Shown: positions 1-9,470 of the stretch, piece by piece
Layout of the letters: each line of letters begins with the position of its first letter
How positions within the stretch are numbered: position 1 is the stretch's first letter
Assembly: GCF_004804335.1 (NCBI RefSeq)
Contig: NZ_SRXY01000008.1
Location: forward strand, 244,387-308,386
Direction: 5' to 3'
Source of the DNA: Pacificoceanicola onchidii
GTDB lineage: Bacteria; Pseudomonadota; Alphaproteobacteria; Rhodobacterales; Rhodobacteraceae
DNA length: 64,000 nucleotides
Program-made: the position numbers and the translations under genes
The notes under the pieces: generated by a model
What the model was told of the DNA's origin: nothing
Databases searched by the model: none
The model's input: the letters and a program-made list of their open reading frames with translations, nothing else

Positions 1-942
1 GCCTCGCTGGCGCGGAGTCGGGATTGGTGCAAGCCGCAGGTCGACGATAGCAGAGCCTTTGCCATTGAAGGCGGTCGGCACCCGGTAGTGGAAGAGGCTC
101 TAAGCAAGGCCGGCGAGCCGTTTATCGCGAACGACTGCGCATTGACCGCCGAAGGTGAGCGCGCGTCCGTGACCTTGCTGACCGGTCCGAACATGGCCGG
201 TAAGTCTACATATCTTCGGCAGAACGCGTTGATCGCCCTTCTTGCGCAAATCGGCTCTTACGTCCCTGCCCGATCAGCCCACATCGGCCTGGTGAGCCAA
301 ATCTTCAGCCGCGTCGGCGCGAGCGACGATCTCGCGCGGGGCCGTTCCACGTTTATGGTCGAAATGGTCGAAACCGCCGCGATCCTGAATCAGGCTGACA
401 GCCGGGCTTTGGTCATCCTTGATGAAATCGGACGCGGCACGGCGACATATGACGGTCTGTCCATCGCCTGGGCGACATTGGAACACCTTCACGAAGCCAA
501 CCGGGTGCGGGGCCTTTTCGCAACGCATTATCACGAGATGACAGCGTTGGCGGGAAAACTCCCCGGGGTGAAGAATGCGACGGTCGCGGTGAAGGAATGG
601 GACGGCGAGGTCATTTTCCTTCACGAAGTACACGACGGGGCCGCGGACCGATCATACGGCGTGCAGGTGGCGCAATTGGCCGGACTGCCCAAGGCGGTGA
701 TCAATCGTGCGCGTTCCGTACTGGATGCTTTGGAAAAAGGTGAGCGGGATCGGGCCTCTCCCAAGGCTTTGATCGACGATCTTCCCTTGTTTTCGGCGGC
801 CGCTATGGCGCCGCCTCAGCCAGAAAAACAGGCTGGGCCTTCCGATGTGGAACGTCGCCTTCAAGATTTGATGCCGGATGAGATGACCCCACGCGAGGCC
901 TTGCAGGCGCTGTACGATCTCAAGGCATTGGCCAAGAGCTGA
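1..942 (+). CDS. mutS: DNA mismatch repair protein MutS (3' part, 5' end outside window)
   Basis: MutS recognises mismatches and uses ATP to recruit MutL. The reading frame is open from base 1, so only the last 313 codons are present. Visible are the W..P / GGRHPVVE segment that opens the ATPase domain, the Walker A motif GPNMAGKST (nt 184-210), the Walker B/signature DEIGRGT (nt 421-441), and the FATHYHEM switch segment. The C-terminal tail contains the usual helical dimerisation region after DRSYGVQVA. The gene stops 70 bp before the convergent grpE, with a terminator hairpin between them. Identification is certain; the upstream domains cannot be seen. Confidence 0.98.
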   Translation, partial: ASLARSRDWCKPQVDDSRAFAIEGGRHPVVEEALSKAGEPFIANDCALTAEGERASVTLLTGPNMAGKSTYLRQNALIALLAQIGSYVPARSAHIGLVSQIFSRVGASDDLARGRSTFMVEMVETAAILNQADSRALVILDEIGRGTATYDGLSIAWATLEHLHEANRVRGLFATHYHEMTALAGKLPGVKNATVAVKEWDGEVIFLHEVHDGAADRSYGVQVAQLAGLPKAVINRARSVLDALEKGERDRASPKALIDDLPLFSAAAMAPPQPEKQAGPSDVERRLQDLMPDEMTPREALQALYDLKALAKS

Positions 943-961
943 CAAACAAAATCATCCAAAG

Positions 962-985
962 AAAAAGGCGGGGCTAACCCCCGCC
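962..985 (-). terminator. Rho-independent terminator of hrcA-grpE
   Basis: A perfect 7-bp GC stem (967-973 with 979-985) with a 5-nt loop is followed, read on the minus strand, by five T residues (962-966). It lies 28 bp after the grpE stop. It may also block readthrough from mutS. Confidence 0.8.
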
Positions 986-992
986 TCGTTCC

Positions 993-1006
993 GTTTCACA
1001 TGAAAC
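993..1006. other. parS-like palindrome with one central mismatch
   Basis: GTTTCACATGAAAC differs from the parS core GTTTCACGTGAAAC (seen perfectly at 7546 and 9451) only at one central base. It sits between mutS and grpE, just outside the grpE stop codon. ParB binding here is inference. Confidence 0.35.
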
Positions 1007-1012
1007 CCTGTT

Positions 1013-1570
1013 TCAGCCGGTCATCGAAGACACGCCTACCTGCGCCGCGCGCAGAAGACGGTCATGCAGGGTGAAGCCTTCGGCAGAGATCTGGATGATG
1101 TCGCCCGCCTTGGTGCCCGGAACCGGGGCTTCGAACATGGCTTCGTGAAGCTGGGGGTCGAACTTGTCACCAACCTCGGGCGCAACGCGCTTGACGCCGT
1201 GGCGATCAAAAACGGTCAGAAGCTCCTTGAGCGTCAACTCAACGCCTTCGGTCAATGCGACGGAGGCTTGACCTTCTGCTTCCTTGGCGGCATTCAAAGC
1301 TCGCTGCAGATTGTCGTATACCGGGATCAAATCCCGTGCGATGCGTGTTCCACCATAAGCCTGCGCCTCTTGACGATCCTTTGCAGCGCGCTTGCGGGCA
1401 TTTTCCGCATCGGCCAAGGCCCGCATGAAACGGTCCTTGTATTCGTCACGTTCCGCTTCGAGCGAGGAGAGGATCTCTTCCGGGGTCGGCTCGGCTTCGG
1501 CCGCTTCTGCTTCCTCGGCTTCCAACGCTTCGATGTCGTCGAGAAAATCGTCGTCTCTCGGGTCTGCCAT
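1013..1570 (-). CDS. grpE: Nucleotide exchange factor GrpE (Hsp70 cofactor)
   Basis: GrpE releases ADP from DnaK. The 185-aa protein has the family layout: an acidic, poorly structured N-terminus (about 1-35), a long helix (about 35-95, with RALADAENARKR), and a C-terminal beta domain with VGDKFDPQLHEAM and the closing AQVGVSS. The length is normal for alphaproteobacteria. It starts 9 bp after the hrcA stop, so the pair is an operon, and a terminator follows. This hrcA-grpE pairing is common in the group. Confidence 0.97.
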   Translation of the reverse strand: MADPRDDDFLDDIEALEAEEAEAAEAEPTPEEILSSLEAERDEYKDRFMRALADAENARKRAAKDRQEAQAYGGTRIARDLIPVYDNLQRALNAAKEAEGQASVALTEGVELTLKELLTVFDRHGVKRVAPEVGDKFDPQLHEAMFEAPVPGTKAGDIIQISAEGFTLHDRLLRAAQVGVSSMTG

Positions 1571-1579
1571 TCTTCACCT

Positions 1580-2644
1580 CTAACTTCGGTCGGCGATGAG
1601 CTTACCGACCAACTGCGCCGTGTAATCCACAATCGGGACAATCCGGCCATAGTTCAAACGCGTGGGTCCGATGACCCCAACCGCGCCAATGATCTTACGA
1701 TCCGCGTTCATATATGGAGACACCACCAAAGAGGAACCCGAAAGTGAGAAAAGTTTGTTCTCGGAGCCTATGAAAATGCGAACGCCGTCGCCCTGTTCGG
1801 TCAAATCAAGGAATTCTGCGATGTCGCGCTTGCGCTCGAGGTCATCGAAAAGGTGGCGGATGCGTTCCAACTCATCTTCAGCGGAGTCATCGCCGAGAAG
1901 ATTCGCGCGTCCCCGGACAATCAACCGTTCGGAACTGTCTGATTCGCCCTCCCATATCGCGACGCCGGCTTCGATGAGCTCAGCGGCGAGACTGTCGATC
2001 TCCTGACGTCTGCGCTTGGTTTCTTCGATCATGACGCGGCGCAGTTCGTTCACCGTCCGCCCTTCCGCCAGTGCATTCACGAAATTCGCGGCTTCTCGCA
2101 TGGAACTTGGAGTTTGCCCTGGCGGCGGGGTGAAAACCCGGTTTTCGACGTGGCCGTCTGCGAAGACAATGACGACAAGCGCCCTGTCGTGGCCGAGGCT
2201 GACGAACTCGATGTGCTTGAGAGGTGCCTCGTGCTTTGGGGTCAGAACAAGCGAAGCGCCCTGTGTGACCCCGGACAACGCGGATCCGACCTTGTCGAGC
2301 AGCCCCCCGACGTCCTGCGTGTTAGCGCCCATTGTGGCGTCAATCTTCTCGCGGTCCGTGTTATCGAGATCCCGTACTTCCAACAGACCGTCAACAAACA
2401 TGCGAAGGCCTTGCTGCGTTGGAATGCGTCCCGCGCTGACGTGAGGGCTGTCCAGCAGACCGAGAAACTCCAGATCCTGCATGACGTTCCGGATCGTGGC
2501 GGCGGAAACTTTCTCCGACAAGGTCCGCGTCAGTGTCCGCGATCCGACAGGTTCGCCAGACTCGAGATAGCCTTCGACCACGCGGCGAAAGACCTCCCGC
2601 GAGCGATCATTCATTTGGGACAGGAGTTCGTGTGCGCTGTTCAT
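1580..2644 (-). CDS. hrcA: Heat-inducible transcription repressor HrcA
   Basis: HrcA represses chaperone operons by binding CIRCE elements. The 354-aa protein shows the N-terminal winged-helix domain (VEGYLESGEPVGSRTL, SAATIRNVMQDLE) and the C-terminal sequence LNYGRIVPIVDYTAQLVGKL typical of the family. It is the first gene of the hrcA-grpE operon. I see no CIRCE inverted repeat upstream of it, so autoregulation through CIRCE is not supported here. A plausible sigma-70-type promoter lies at 2667-2695. Confidence 0.97.
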   Translation of the reverse strand: MNSAHELLSQMNDRSREVFRRVVEGYLESGEPVGSRTLTRTLSEKVSAATIRNVMQDLEFLGLLDSPHVSAGRIPTQQGLRMFVDGLLEVRDLDNTDREKIDATMGANTQDVGGLLDKVGSALSGVTQGASLVLTPKHEAPLKHIEFVSLGHDRALVVIVFADGHVENRVFTPPPGQTPSSMREAANFVNALAEGRTVNELRRVMIEETKRRRQEIDSLAAELIEAGVAIWEGESDSSERLIVRGRANLLGDDSAEDELERIRHLFDDLERKRDIAEFLDLTEQGDGVRIFIGSENKLFSLSGSSLVVSPYMNADRKIIGAVGVIGPTRLNYGRIVPIVDYTAQLVGKLIADRS

Positions 2645-2666
2645 TCTGACCTCGACTGCGTCAGAT

Positions 2667-2695
2667 CATTAAAGACGCTGCGCCGGTGACGTCAA
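2667..2695 (-). promoter_or_regulatory. Candidate promoter of hrcA-grpE
   Basis: On the minus strand TTGACG (2690-2695) is followed after 17 nt by TTAATG (2667-2672), 22 bp before the hrcA ATG. The spacing is ideal, the -35 is near consensus and the -10 is weak. Confidence 0.4.
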
Positions 2696-2760
2696 TCGGG
2701 CTTGCGTGTTGACCCCTGCCCCGTCTATCCGTGGCGCAACTTTGGATTAAGGATGTGGCC

Positions 2761-3474
2761 ATGAGACCTTCAGGACGGAACCTAAACGAAATGCGCACAG
2801 TTTCAATCGAGACTGGCGTTACGAAACACGCCGAAGGGTCTTGCCTGATCAAGATGGGCGACACGCATGTTCTGTGCACCGCGTCTGTCGAAGAGCGTGT
2901 GCCTCCGTTCATCAAAGGCTCCGGCCTTGGCTGGGTGACAGCTGAATACGGCATGTTGCCCCGCTCCACTTCTTCGCGGATGCGCCGTGAAGCGGCTGCC
3001 GGAAAGCAAGGTGGGCGCACTGTGGAAATCCAAAGACTGATTGGACGGTCCCTGCGTGCTGGTGTTGACCGCGTGGCGATGGGTGAGCGTCAGATCACCG
3101 TCGACTGTGACGTAATCCAGGCGGATGGAGGAACCCGGTGTGCTTCGATCACCGGTGGTTGGGTTGCGCTGCGCATGGCAGTGAACAAGCTGATGAAAAT
3201 CGGTGACATCAAAACCGATCCGCTGATCTCGCCGGTCGCGGCCATCAGCTGCGGGATCTATGCTGGTCAGCCAGTGCTTGATCTGGACTATCCGGAAGAC
3301 AGCGAAGCGGGTGTCGATGGAAATTTCATCCTGCGCGGTGACGGTCAGTTAATTGAAGTGCAGATGTCCGCGGAAGGCGCAACGTTCTCTCGAGATCAGA
3401 TGAGTCAGTTGATGGATCTGGCAGAGAAGGGCGTGGGCGAGTTGGTCGAAGCTCAAAAGGCAGCGCTGGCATGA
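2761..3474 (+). CDS. rph: Ribonuclease PH
   Basis: RNase PH trims the 3' ends of tRNA precursors by phosphorolysis. I start it at the ATG at 2761 (MRPSGR), which gives 237 aa, the normal family length, with an AAGGA ribosome site 7 nt upstream; an in-frame start at 2731 would add ten residues not seen in the family. Family signatures include [26 protein letters not shown] and the GRSLRAGVD region. It is the first gene of rph-rdgB-hemW, with a 4-nt ATGA overlap to rdgB. Confidence 0.97.
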   Translation: MRPSGRNLNEMRTVSIETGVTKHAEGSCLIKMGDTHVLCTASVEERVPPFIKGSGLGWVTAEYGMLPRSTSSRMRREAAAGKQGGRTVEIQRLIGRSLRAGVDRVAMGERQITVDCDVIQADGGTRCASITGGWVALRMAVNKLMKIGDIKTDPLISPVAAISCGIYAGQPVLDLDYPEDSEAGVDGNFILRGDGQLIEVQMSAEGATFSRDQMSQLMDLAEKGVGELVEAQKAALA

Positions 3475-4085
3475 CACGTCGTTTCGAAGGCGAAACGCTG
3501 CTCGTCGCGACACACAACCAAGGCAAGCTGGAAGAGATCGCGGATCTCTTGCAGCCCTTTGGCGTCAAGGTTGTGGGCGCCAAAGAGATGAATCTGCCGG
3601 AGCCTGTCGAAGACGGAACGACATTTGTCCAAAATGCCCGGATCAAAGCCCATGCCGCGGCCAAAGCGACGGGATTGCCTGCTCTGTCTGACGATAGTGG
3701 CATCGAGATCGACGCTCTGGACAAGGCGCCCGGCGTCTATACGGCGGATTGGGCAGAAACAGAGACTGGTCGTGACTTTGTCATGGCTATGGAGAAGTCC
3801 CACACCTTGCTGCGGGAAAGCGGCGCGGCGCAACCTTGGACGGCACGGTTTTGCTGTACTTTGGTTCTTGCCTGGCCGGACGGTCACGACGAGGTCTTCC
3901 CCGGTGTCATGGAAGGTCAGGTGGTTTGGCCGATGCGTGGGGATCAGGGACACGGCTACGATCCGATTTTCCAACCGGAAGGGTATGATGTAACTTTCGG
4001 CGAGATGGACCGATGGGAGAAGAACAAAATCAGCCATCGCGCGGATGCGTTCCGCAAATTCGTAGCGGGCTGTTTTGACAGTTGA
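3471..4085 (+). CDS. rdgB: RdgB/HAM1-type XTP/dITP pyrophosphatase
   Basis: It hydrolyses non-canonical purine nucleoside triphosphates (dITP, XTP) to keep them out of DNA. The protein has 204 aa. The N-terminal [10 protein letters not shown] segment, FVQNARIKA, the catalytic [12 protein letters not shown] block and the C-terminal [10 protein letters not shown] and [10 protein letters not shown] motifs are all present. It overlaps rph by 4 nt and hemW by 11 nt. The substrate range is inferred from the family. Confidence 0.96.
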   Translation: MTRRFEGETLLVATHNQGKLEEIADLLQPFGVKVVGAKEMNLPEPVEDGTTFVQNARIKAHAAAKATGLPALSDDSGIEIDALDKAPGVYTADWAETETGRDFVMAMEKSHTLLRESGAAQPWTARFCCTLVLAWPDGHDEVFPGVMEGQVVWPMRGDQGHGYDPIFQPEGYDVTFGEMDRWEKNKISHRADAFRKFVAGCFDS

Positions 4086-5232
4086 AGACTGGCAGAATGG
4101 CGGCTTTGGGCTCTATGTTCATTGGCCGTTCTGCGAGGCGAAATGCCCGTATTGTGACTTCAACAGCCATGTGACGCGCGGGATTGATCAGGCAGTTTGG
4201 GCTCAGGTGCTTGCCAAGGAAGTACGCCGTGTTTCCGGGCTGACAAAAGGTCGGGTCCTGAACTCCATATTCTTTGGAGGCGGGACACCATCTTTGATGG
4301 AGCCTGAGACCGTCAAGGCTGTTCTTGAGGCTTCAAAGGAAGATTGGACGTGGTCCAACAATATCGAGATCACGCTTGAGGCCAATCCTCGCTCCGTCGA
4401 CGCGGTTCGGTTTGAAGGTTATGCAAATGCCGGTGTGAACCGCGTTTCGCTTGGTGTTCAGTCGCTCCGAGATCCTGATCTGAAAGCGCTCGGCAGACTG
4501 CATGGAGTCGAGGAGGCAAAAGCGGCCTTTTCCGTCGCGCGGTCTGTTTTTGATCGGGTCAGTTTTGATCTGATCTATGCCAGGCAAGGCCAATCGCTCG
4601 AAGACTGGCGTGATGAGTTGCATGAAGCGCTGGATCTTTCTGTGGATCACCTATCGCTTTACCAACTGACAATCGAGCAAGGTACTGCCTTTGGGGATCG
4701 GTACAATACGGGGCGGCTGAAAGGCCTTCCTGACGACGATTTAGGCGCGGATATGTTTGAGCTGACTCAAGAGATCTGTGCTGAAGCTGGCATGCCGGCT
4801 TATGAAGTCTCCAATCATGCGGCGCCGGGCGCGGAGTCCCGTCACAATCAGATCTATTGGCGGTATGGAGATTATGCCGGCGTAGGCCCTGGGGCGCATG
4901 GCCGTCTTACTTTAAATGGCAAGAAGTTCGCATCTGTCTCATACTCTCAGCCTGGCAAGTGGCTTGCTTCGGCTCAGGGTGGCTCAGGTGATGTGAGCTT
5001 TGAACGGCTTAGCGGCAAAGACCAGGCTGGCGAATACCTGATGATGGGACTGCGGTTGCGCGAAGGTGTTTCGCTTGATCGTTTGCGGTCTTTTAATTCC
5101 CGGGTTCTGGCCGACGATGTTGTTGAGCATCTCGTAGACCTTGGCCTTGCCTGGAAAACGGAAAATGCTCTGGGCGTTACAGAACAAGGGAAGCTGGTTC
5201 TGAACGCCGTGATTGCAGAGCTTCTTCCCTAG
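4075..5232 (+). CDS. hemW: Radical SAM heme chaperone HemW
   Basis: HemW is related to HemN but acts as a heme-binding chaperone. The 385-aa protein has the radical SAM cysteine triad in CEAKCPYC near residue 20, the GGGTPS motif and the C-terminal HemN-like domain. It lacks the N-terminal extension of true HemN. The start is a TTG at 4075 that overlaps rdgB by 11 nt; the reading frame offers no ATG before the conserved YVHWPFC segment, so the TTG is the best choice. It is the last gene of the rph-rdgB-hemW operon and converges with parB. Confidence 0.93.
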   Translation: MTVEDWQNGGFGLYVHWPFCEAKCPYCDFNSHVTRGIDQAVWAQVLAKEVRRVSGLTKGRVLNSIFFGGGTPSLMEPETVKAVLEASKEDWTWSNNIEITLEANPRSVDAVRFEGYANAGVNRVSLGVQSLRDPDLKALGRLHGVEEAKAAFSVARSVFDRVSFDLIYARQGQSLEDWRDELHEALDLSVDHLSLYQLTIEQGTAFGDRYNTGRLKGLPDDDLGADMFELTQEICAEAGMPAYEVSNHAAPGAESRHNQIYWRYGDYAGVGPGAHGRLTLNGKKFASVSYSQPGKWLASAQGGSGDVSFERLSGKDQAGEYLMMGLRLREGVSLDRLRSFNSRVLADDVVEHLVDLGLAWKTENALGVTEQGKLVLNAVIAELLP

Positions 5233-5245
5233 TTGAGCCGTTTCC

Positions 5246-6145
5246 TCAAACGCTCAGCATGCCGCACAATGAATCCAGCTGCTCAAGCGTATCATAGCTG
5301 ATCGTCAGTTTTCCGCTCTCTTGATCCGGCTTGTGGTCAATAGAAACCTTCATTCCGAGAGCAGCCGAGAGATCAGCTTCCAATGCGCGGGTGTCCGCAT
5401 CTTTTTCGACCTTGAACGTTCCAGTTGGCTTGGCTTTCGGAGCAAGCGGTTCGTTTGACTTCTTTGCGAGCTTTTCCGCTTCCCGAACAGATAGCCCCTT
5501 GGCGACAATGGTTTTGGCGAGGGTTTCCGGCTCAACCGCTGTGACAAGAGTTCGGGCATGGCCTGCACTCAACTGACCCGCAACAACCATGTCCTGCACG
5601 GTTTCCGGAAGGTTAAGAAGACGCATGAGGTTGGCAATATGGCTACGGCTTTTCCCGAGGGCTTCAGCCAGTTTTTCCTGCGTATGGCCGAACTTGAACA
5701 TCAGTTGACGATAGCCCGCCGCTTCTTCGATCGCGTTCAGGTCTGCGCGCTGGATGTTCTCGATGATTGCAACTTCCAACACTTCGGTATCGTCGAATTG
5801 CCGCACGAGAACGGGAACCTCGTGGAGCTGTGCCATCTGGGCCGCGCGCCATCGGCGTTCACCTGCGACAATTTCATACTCTTCAGCGTTTCGCGGGTTC
5901 ACCCTCACGATCAGCGGCTGGATAATTCCCTTCGTGCGGATCGAATCCGCCAATTCCTGCAACTGATCTTGGGTGAACGTTCTGCGCGGCTGATCCGGGT
6001 TCGGGACAACGCGTTCGATCGGGACAACTTGATCGGGTCGCGTTGGGGAGCTTTTTTCCAACTGTTGAGAGTTAACGTCTACATCCGCCATCAAAGCCGA
6101 AAGTCCGCGCCCCAGTCCTCGTCGTTGTTCTTTTTTATCTGCCAT
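5246..6145 (-). CDS. parB: Chromosome partitioning protein ParB
   Basis: ParB binds parS sites and spreads as a CTP-dependent clamp for origin segregation. The 299-aa protein begins with the ParA-stimulating basic motif RRGLGRGLSAL, followed by the ParB/Srx domain (VPNPDQPRRTF, AGERRWRAA), the HTH domain (GKSRSHIANLMRLLNLP) and a C-terminal dimerisation domain. It lies 25 bp downstream of parA. Two perfect parS sites are present within 4 kb. Confidence 0.98.
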   Translation of the reverse strand: MADKKEQRRGLGRGLSALMADVDVNSQQLEKSSPTRPDQVVPIERVVPNPDQPRRTFTQDQLQELADSIRTKGIIQPLIVRVNPRNAEEYEIVAGERRWRAAQMAQLHEVPVLVRQFDDTEVLEVAIIENIQRADLNAIEEAAGYRQLMFKFGHTQEKLAEALGKSRSHIANLMRLLNLPETVQDMVVAGQLSAGHARTLVTAVEPETLAKTIVAKGLSVREAEKLAKKSNEPLAPKAKPTGTFKVEKDADTRALEADLSAALGMKVSIDHKPDQESGKLTISYDTLEQLDSLCGMLSV

Positions 6146-6170
6146 GAGTTACTCCTGTTAGGCGCGTTGT

Positions 6171-6980
6171 TCAGGCTGCGAGTTTCGCGTTCTTTTCCAT
6201 GAGCTCTTCGGCGAGATGGCGATAGGCCGCAGCACCCTTTGATTGACCGTCGTAGGACAGAACCGGGAGCGCGTAAGATGGCGCTTCGCTAACACGCACA
6301 TTGCGCGGAATGACCGTTTGAAAAACCAAGTCCGCAAGGTTGGCGCGGGCGTCGGCTTCAACTTGTTGCGACAAGTTATTTCGGGCGTCGTACATGGTTA
6401 GAATAATACCTTCGATCCGAAGATCGGGATTCGCCGTTTGCCGCACGTCACGAATGGTGAGCATAAGCTGTGAAAGACCCTCCAGTGCGAAAAACTCGCT
6501 TTGGAGCGGCACCAGCACCGAGTCTGCCGCGACCATTGCATTTACAGTCAACAAGTTAAGAGACGGCGGGCAATCGATCAGAATGTAGTCAAAATTCTGA
6601 TCGTCGATTGCTGGCTGGCGCAGCGTATCGTGCAAGAGGAAGCTGCGCTTTTCGTTGGAAATCAGCTCGATGTCCGCAGAGCTCAGATCGACCGTAGCCG
6701 GGATGATTTGCAACCGTTCAGAACTTGTAGACTGAATCGCTTCACAAACATCTATATCTTCTAACAGAAGGTCATATGTGGTGATTGTACGATCTTCCAA
6801 TTCTATACCTAGTCCGGTGGACGCGTTACCCTGAGGGTCTAGATCAATGATCAAGATGTTCTGACCTATTTCTGCAAGGGCCGCGCCCAGATTGATCGTG
6901 GTGGTCGTCTTGCCAACGCCGCCTTTTTGATTGGCCACCGCTATGATTTTGGGTTTGGATGTCCTTACTGCATCAGACAT
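6171..6980 (-). CDS. parA: Chromosome partitioning ATPase ParA
   Basis: ParA is the DNA-binding Walker ATPase that moves ParB-parS complexes. The deviant Walker A NQKGGVGKTTT is near residues 17-27, and DLDPQGNAST and DCPPSLNLLT follow. I choose the ATG at 6980 (MSDAVRTSKPK, 269 aa) because a GGAG lies 9 nt upstream; an in-frame start at 6995 adds five residues. The start lies inside the end of rsmG (8-nt overlap), so the two genes are probably translationally coupled. Confidence 0.98.
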   Translation of the reverse strand: MSDAVRTSKPKIIAVANQKGGVGKTTTTINLGAALAEIGQNILIIDLDPQGNASTGLGIELEDRTITTYDLLLEDIDVCEAIQSTSSERLQIIPATVDLSSADIELISNEKRSFLLHDTLRQPAIDDQNFDYILIDCPPSLNLLTVNAMVAADSVLVPLQSEFFALEGLSQLMLTIRDVRQTANPDLRIEGIILTMYDARNNLSQQVEADARANLADLVFQTVIPRNVRVSEAPSYALPVLSYDGQSKGAAAYRHLAEELMEKNAKLAA

Positions 6981-7590
6981 GAGAAATTTCTCCAATTTCC
7001 AGGATCACTGCGTCTTGGTTCGTTTTGCTTTTATGGACTTTGGAGGTGAAGCTCCAGCTTTCCTTGGCTGTTGCGACCTCTTCTTCCCACTGTGCACCTT
7101 TGGGAAGCAGGGCTTTGCCGTCGGGCGCGATATGTTGCTCAACGAACCCCAACAGGGTGTTTAAAGGAGCAAGGGCTCGTGCGCTTACAATAGTTGCCGG
7201 AGGAAGTTTCGTGTTTTCAATTCGTTCTGACTTTACGTGGATGGTTAATCCTGTTTCGCGCGCCACGGTTCGCAAAAAAGCCGACTTTCGTTGATCGCTT
7301 TCTACCATAGTAACTTGAATGTCTGGCTTTTCTTCTGCGGTAAGGATGGCGACAACCATACCGGGGAAACCACCTCCGCTGCCGAGGTCAACCCAGGATC
7401 CGCTGGTCTGGCGCGAGAGGCTTAGCAGTTGCGCAGAATCCAGAACATGTCGGGTCCAAACTTCGGGAAGAGTGTTTGGCGAAACGAGATTTATTTTTTT
7501 GTTCCATCGCGTCAGGAGATCGATGTAGATCTCCAAACGGTGTTTTGTTTCACGTGAAACATCGAGTCCGAGCGTCGCGGGGGGCTTCAT
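6973..7590 (-). CDS. rsmG: 16S rRNA (guanine527-N7)-methyltransferase RsmG
   Basis: This is the GidB family; it methylates G527 of 16S rRNA using SAM. The 205-aa protein carries the SAM-binding motif WVDLGSGGGFPGMVVA and the ESDQRKSAFLR segment. The N-terminal residues DVSRET are encoded by a perfect parS palindrome (7546-7561), as in many alphaproteobacteria. It lies 23 bp downstream of mnmG and overlaps parA, forming an mnmG-rsmG-parA-parB operon. Confidence 0.97.
   Translation of the reverse strand: MKPPATLGLDVSRETKHRLEIYIDLLTRWNKKINLVSPNTLPEVWTRHVLDSAQLLSLSRQTSGSWVDLGSGGGFPGMVVAILTAEEKPDIQVTMVESDQRKSAFLRTVARETGLTIHVKSERIENTKLPPATIVSARALAPLNTLLGFVEQHIAPDGKALLPKGAQWEEEVATAKESWSFTSKVHKSKTNQDAVILEIGEISHV
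7546..7561. other. parS: parS centromere site (in rsmG)
   Basis: The 16-bp sequence TGTTTCACGTGAAACA is a perfect palindrome identical to the classic parS consensus. It lies in codons near 10-15 of rsmG, within 1.5 kb of parAB. ParB binding is inferred from sequence identity and context. Confidence 0.93.
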
Positions 7591-7613
7591 AGGCTTTCAT
7601 CTTCCCCTGTCAA

Positions 7614-9458
7614 TCAGCGTACTTTAGCCAAGATTAGCGTCAAAGCAGCAGGTGTCATCCCCTCAACACGGGCGGCCTGACCTAGGCTGTGCGGCCTCAC
7701 CCGATTCAGTTTCGACTTCAGTTCAGAGGAAAGACTCGCCAAAGTGTTGTAGTCAAAATCATCCGGAATCTTCATCGCCTCATCTCTCTGTAGAGACTCA
7801 ACATCCTTCTTCTGCCGAGCAATGTAATTGGAATACAAAGCTTCCCGCTTCATTTGGTTGCCGATCTCTGCCTCGATTTCAGACAACTCCGGGATCCGCT
7901 CCGCGAGTTGTTCAAAGGACACGTCTTTCAATGAAAGCGCTTGAAAAGCCGTCCGTTTTTTCCCGTCCAACTTGAGATCGACGTCGAGTTCCGAAAACAC
8001 CTGATGGGTCACAACAGTTTCTTTCGCGAGCGCGAGCGCGTTTTCGAGAGAATTCAGTTTTCCCTCAAAGAGCCTTTGTCGCTCCTCGGAAACACTACCC
8101 GTGGCCATAGCCTTCGGTGTAAGGCGTTGATCGGCATTGTCTGCCCTGAGAGACAAGCGGAACTCTGCGCGGGACGTGAACATGCGATACGGTTCAGAAA
8201 CGCCGCGCGTGGTCAAGTCGTCCACCATGACACCGATGTAGCTGTCACTGCGACCAAAGGATATCCCGTCTTTCCCAAGCGCCTTCGCCGCTGCATTCAG
8301 CCCCGCGACGAGACCTTGTGCGGCGGCCTCTTCGTAGCCCGTTGTCCCATTAATTTGCCCTGCCAAGTAGAGCGATTCCAGCGATCGTAACTCAAGATTA
8401 ATGTTCAGCTCCCGCGGATCGACATAATCGTACTCGATCGCATAACCAGGTTGGAGGATTTGAACATTTTCCAAGCCATAGATGCTCTGGACATACTCAT
8501 GCTGAACATCAACTGGAAGAGACGTAGAAATACCGTTTGGATACACCGTGTGATCATCAAGCCCTTCTGGCTCCAGAAACACCTGATGGCTGTCCTTCTC
8601 TGAAAATCGAACGACTTTGTCTTCAATCGATGGACAATACCTTGGGCCGACACCTCCGATACTGCCTCCGTACATAGCGGATCGTTCAAGATTGGCTTCG
8701 ATTATTTCATGCGTCTTCAGGTTGGTGTGAGTTATCCCACAGGATATTTGCTGCGCTGTAACGGAAGTCGAAAGAAAGGAAAACAGTGTCGGATCGGTAT
8801 CTCCTGGTTGTTTGTCCAGAATATCCCAGTTGATCGTCCGACCATCCAGGCGAGGCGGCGTTCCAGTCTTTAGCCGTCCGAGCGCCAACCCAAGGTCGTC
8901 AATCCTCTCCGCCAATCGCACTGAGGGTTTATCCCCCATTCGACCGCCCGGTTTTTGATCTTGTCCAACGTGGATCACACCTCGTAAAAATGTGCCGCTC
9001 GTCAAAACGGTCGCGATGGATCGAATCTCGGTTCCGTCTCCCAAGACAACACCGGTCGCCGCTCCATTTTCGATAATAAAATCGGAAACTTCTGCCTCGA
9101 TCAGTGTCAAATTCTCAGTGTGCTTCAACTCCTCTTGCATAGCGTCGCGGTAGAGTTTGCGATCGATCTGTGCACGAGGTCCTTGAACGGCAGGACCCTT
9201 TTTTCTGTTCAGCAGTCGATATTGAATCCCAGCTTTATCCGCCATACGGCCCATGATGCCATCGCACGCATCGATCTCACGAACGAGATGTCCTTTACCC
9301 AAACCACCAATCGCTGGATTACAGGACATCACGCCGAAATCAGATTTGCGCAGTGAGATGAGCGCAGTTTTTGCACCCAACCGAGCCGATGCGGCCGCGG
9401 CTTCTGTTCCGGCATGTCCGCCACCAACGACAACCACGTCAAACTGGTTTTGTTTCAC
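7614..9458 (-). CDS. mnmG: tRNA uridine-34 cmnm5 synthesis protein MnmG
   Basis: MnmG (GidA) works with MnmE to install the carboxymethylaminomethyl group on U34 of certain tRNAs. It shows the N-terminal FAD motif [30 protein letters not shown] and the C-terminal GATL-type domain. No ATG is available at the start. The GTG at 9458 has a GGGAG 8 nt upstream and gives 614 aa; a GTG at 9467 (617 aa, MFHVKQ) is also in frame but abuts the ribosome site. Both lie in or at the edge of a parS palindrome. mnmE ends upstream at 9471. Confidence 0.95.
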   Translation of the reverse strand: MKQNQFDVVVVGGGHAGTEAAAASARLGAKTALISLRKSDFGVMSCNPAIGGLGKGHLVREIDACDGIMGRMADKAGIQYRLLNRKKGPAVQGPRAQIDRKLYRDAMQEELKHTENLTLIEAEVSDFIIENGAATGVVLGDGTEIRSIATVLTSGTFLRGVIHVGQDQKPGGRMGDKPSVRLAERIDDLGLALGRLKTGTPPRLDGRTINWDILDKQPGDTDPTLFSFLSTSVTAQQISCGITHTNLKTHEIIEANLERSAMYGGSIGGVGPRYCPSIEDKVVRFSEKDSHQVFLEPEGLDDHTVYPNGISTSLPVDVQHEYVQSIYGLENVQILQPGYAIEYDYVDPRELNINLELRSLESLYLAGQINGTTGYEEAAAQGLVAGLNAAAKALGKDGISFGRSDSYIGVMVDDLTTRGVSEPYRMFTSRAEFRLSLRADNADQRLTPKAMATGSVSEERQRLFEGKLNSLENALALAKETVVTHQVFSELDVDLKLDGKKRTAFQALSLKDVSFEQLAERIPELSEIEAEIGNQMKREALYSNYIARQKKDVESLQRDEAMKIPDDFDYNTLASLSSELKSKLNRVRPHSLGQAARVEGMTPAALTLILAKVR

Positions 9459-9466
9459 GTGAAACA
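9451..9466. other. parS: parS centromere site (at the mnmG start)
   Basis: A second perfect TGTTTCACGTGAAACA. The probable GTG start codon of mnmG (9456-9458) lies within it, so ParB binding and spreading here would cover the translation start region of mnmG and the end of mnmE. Confidence 0.93.
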
Positions 9467-9470
9467 CTCC

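Noticed and set aside
2645..2760. CIRCE operator upstream of hrcA
   Set aside because: No TTAGCACTC-N9-GAGTGCTAA-like inverted repeat is present on either strand.
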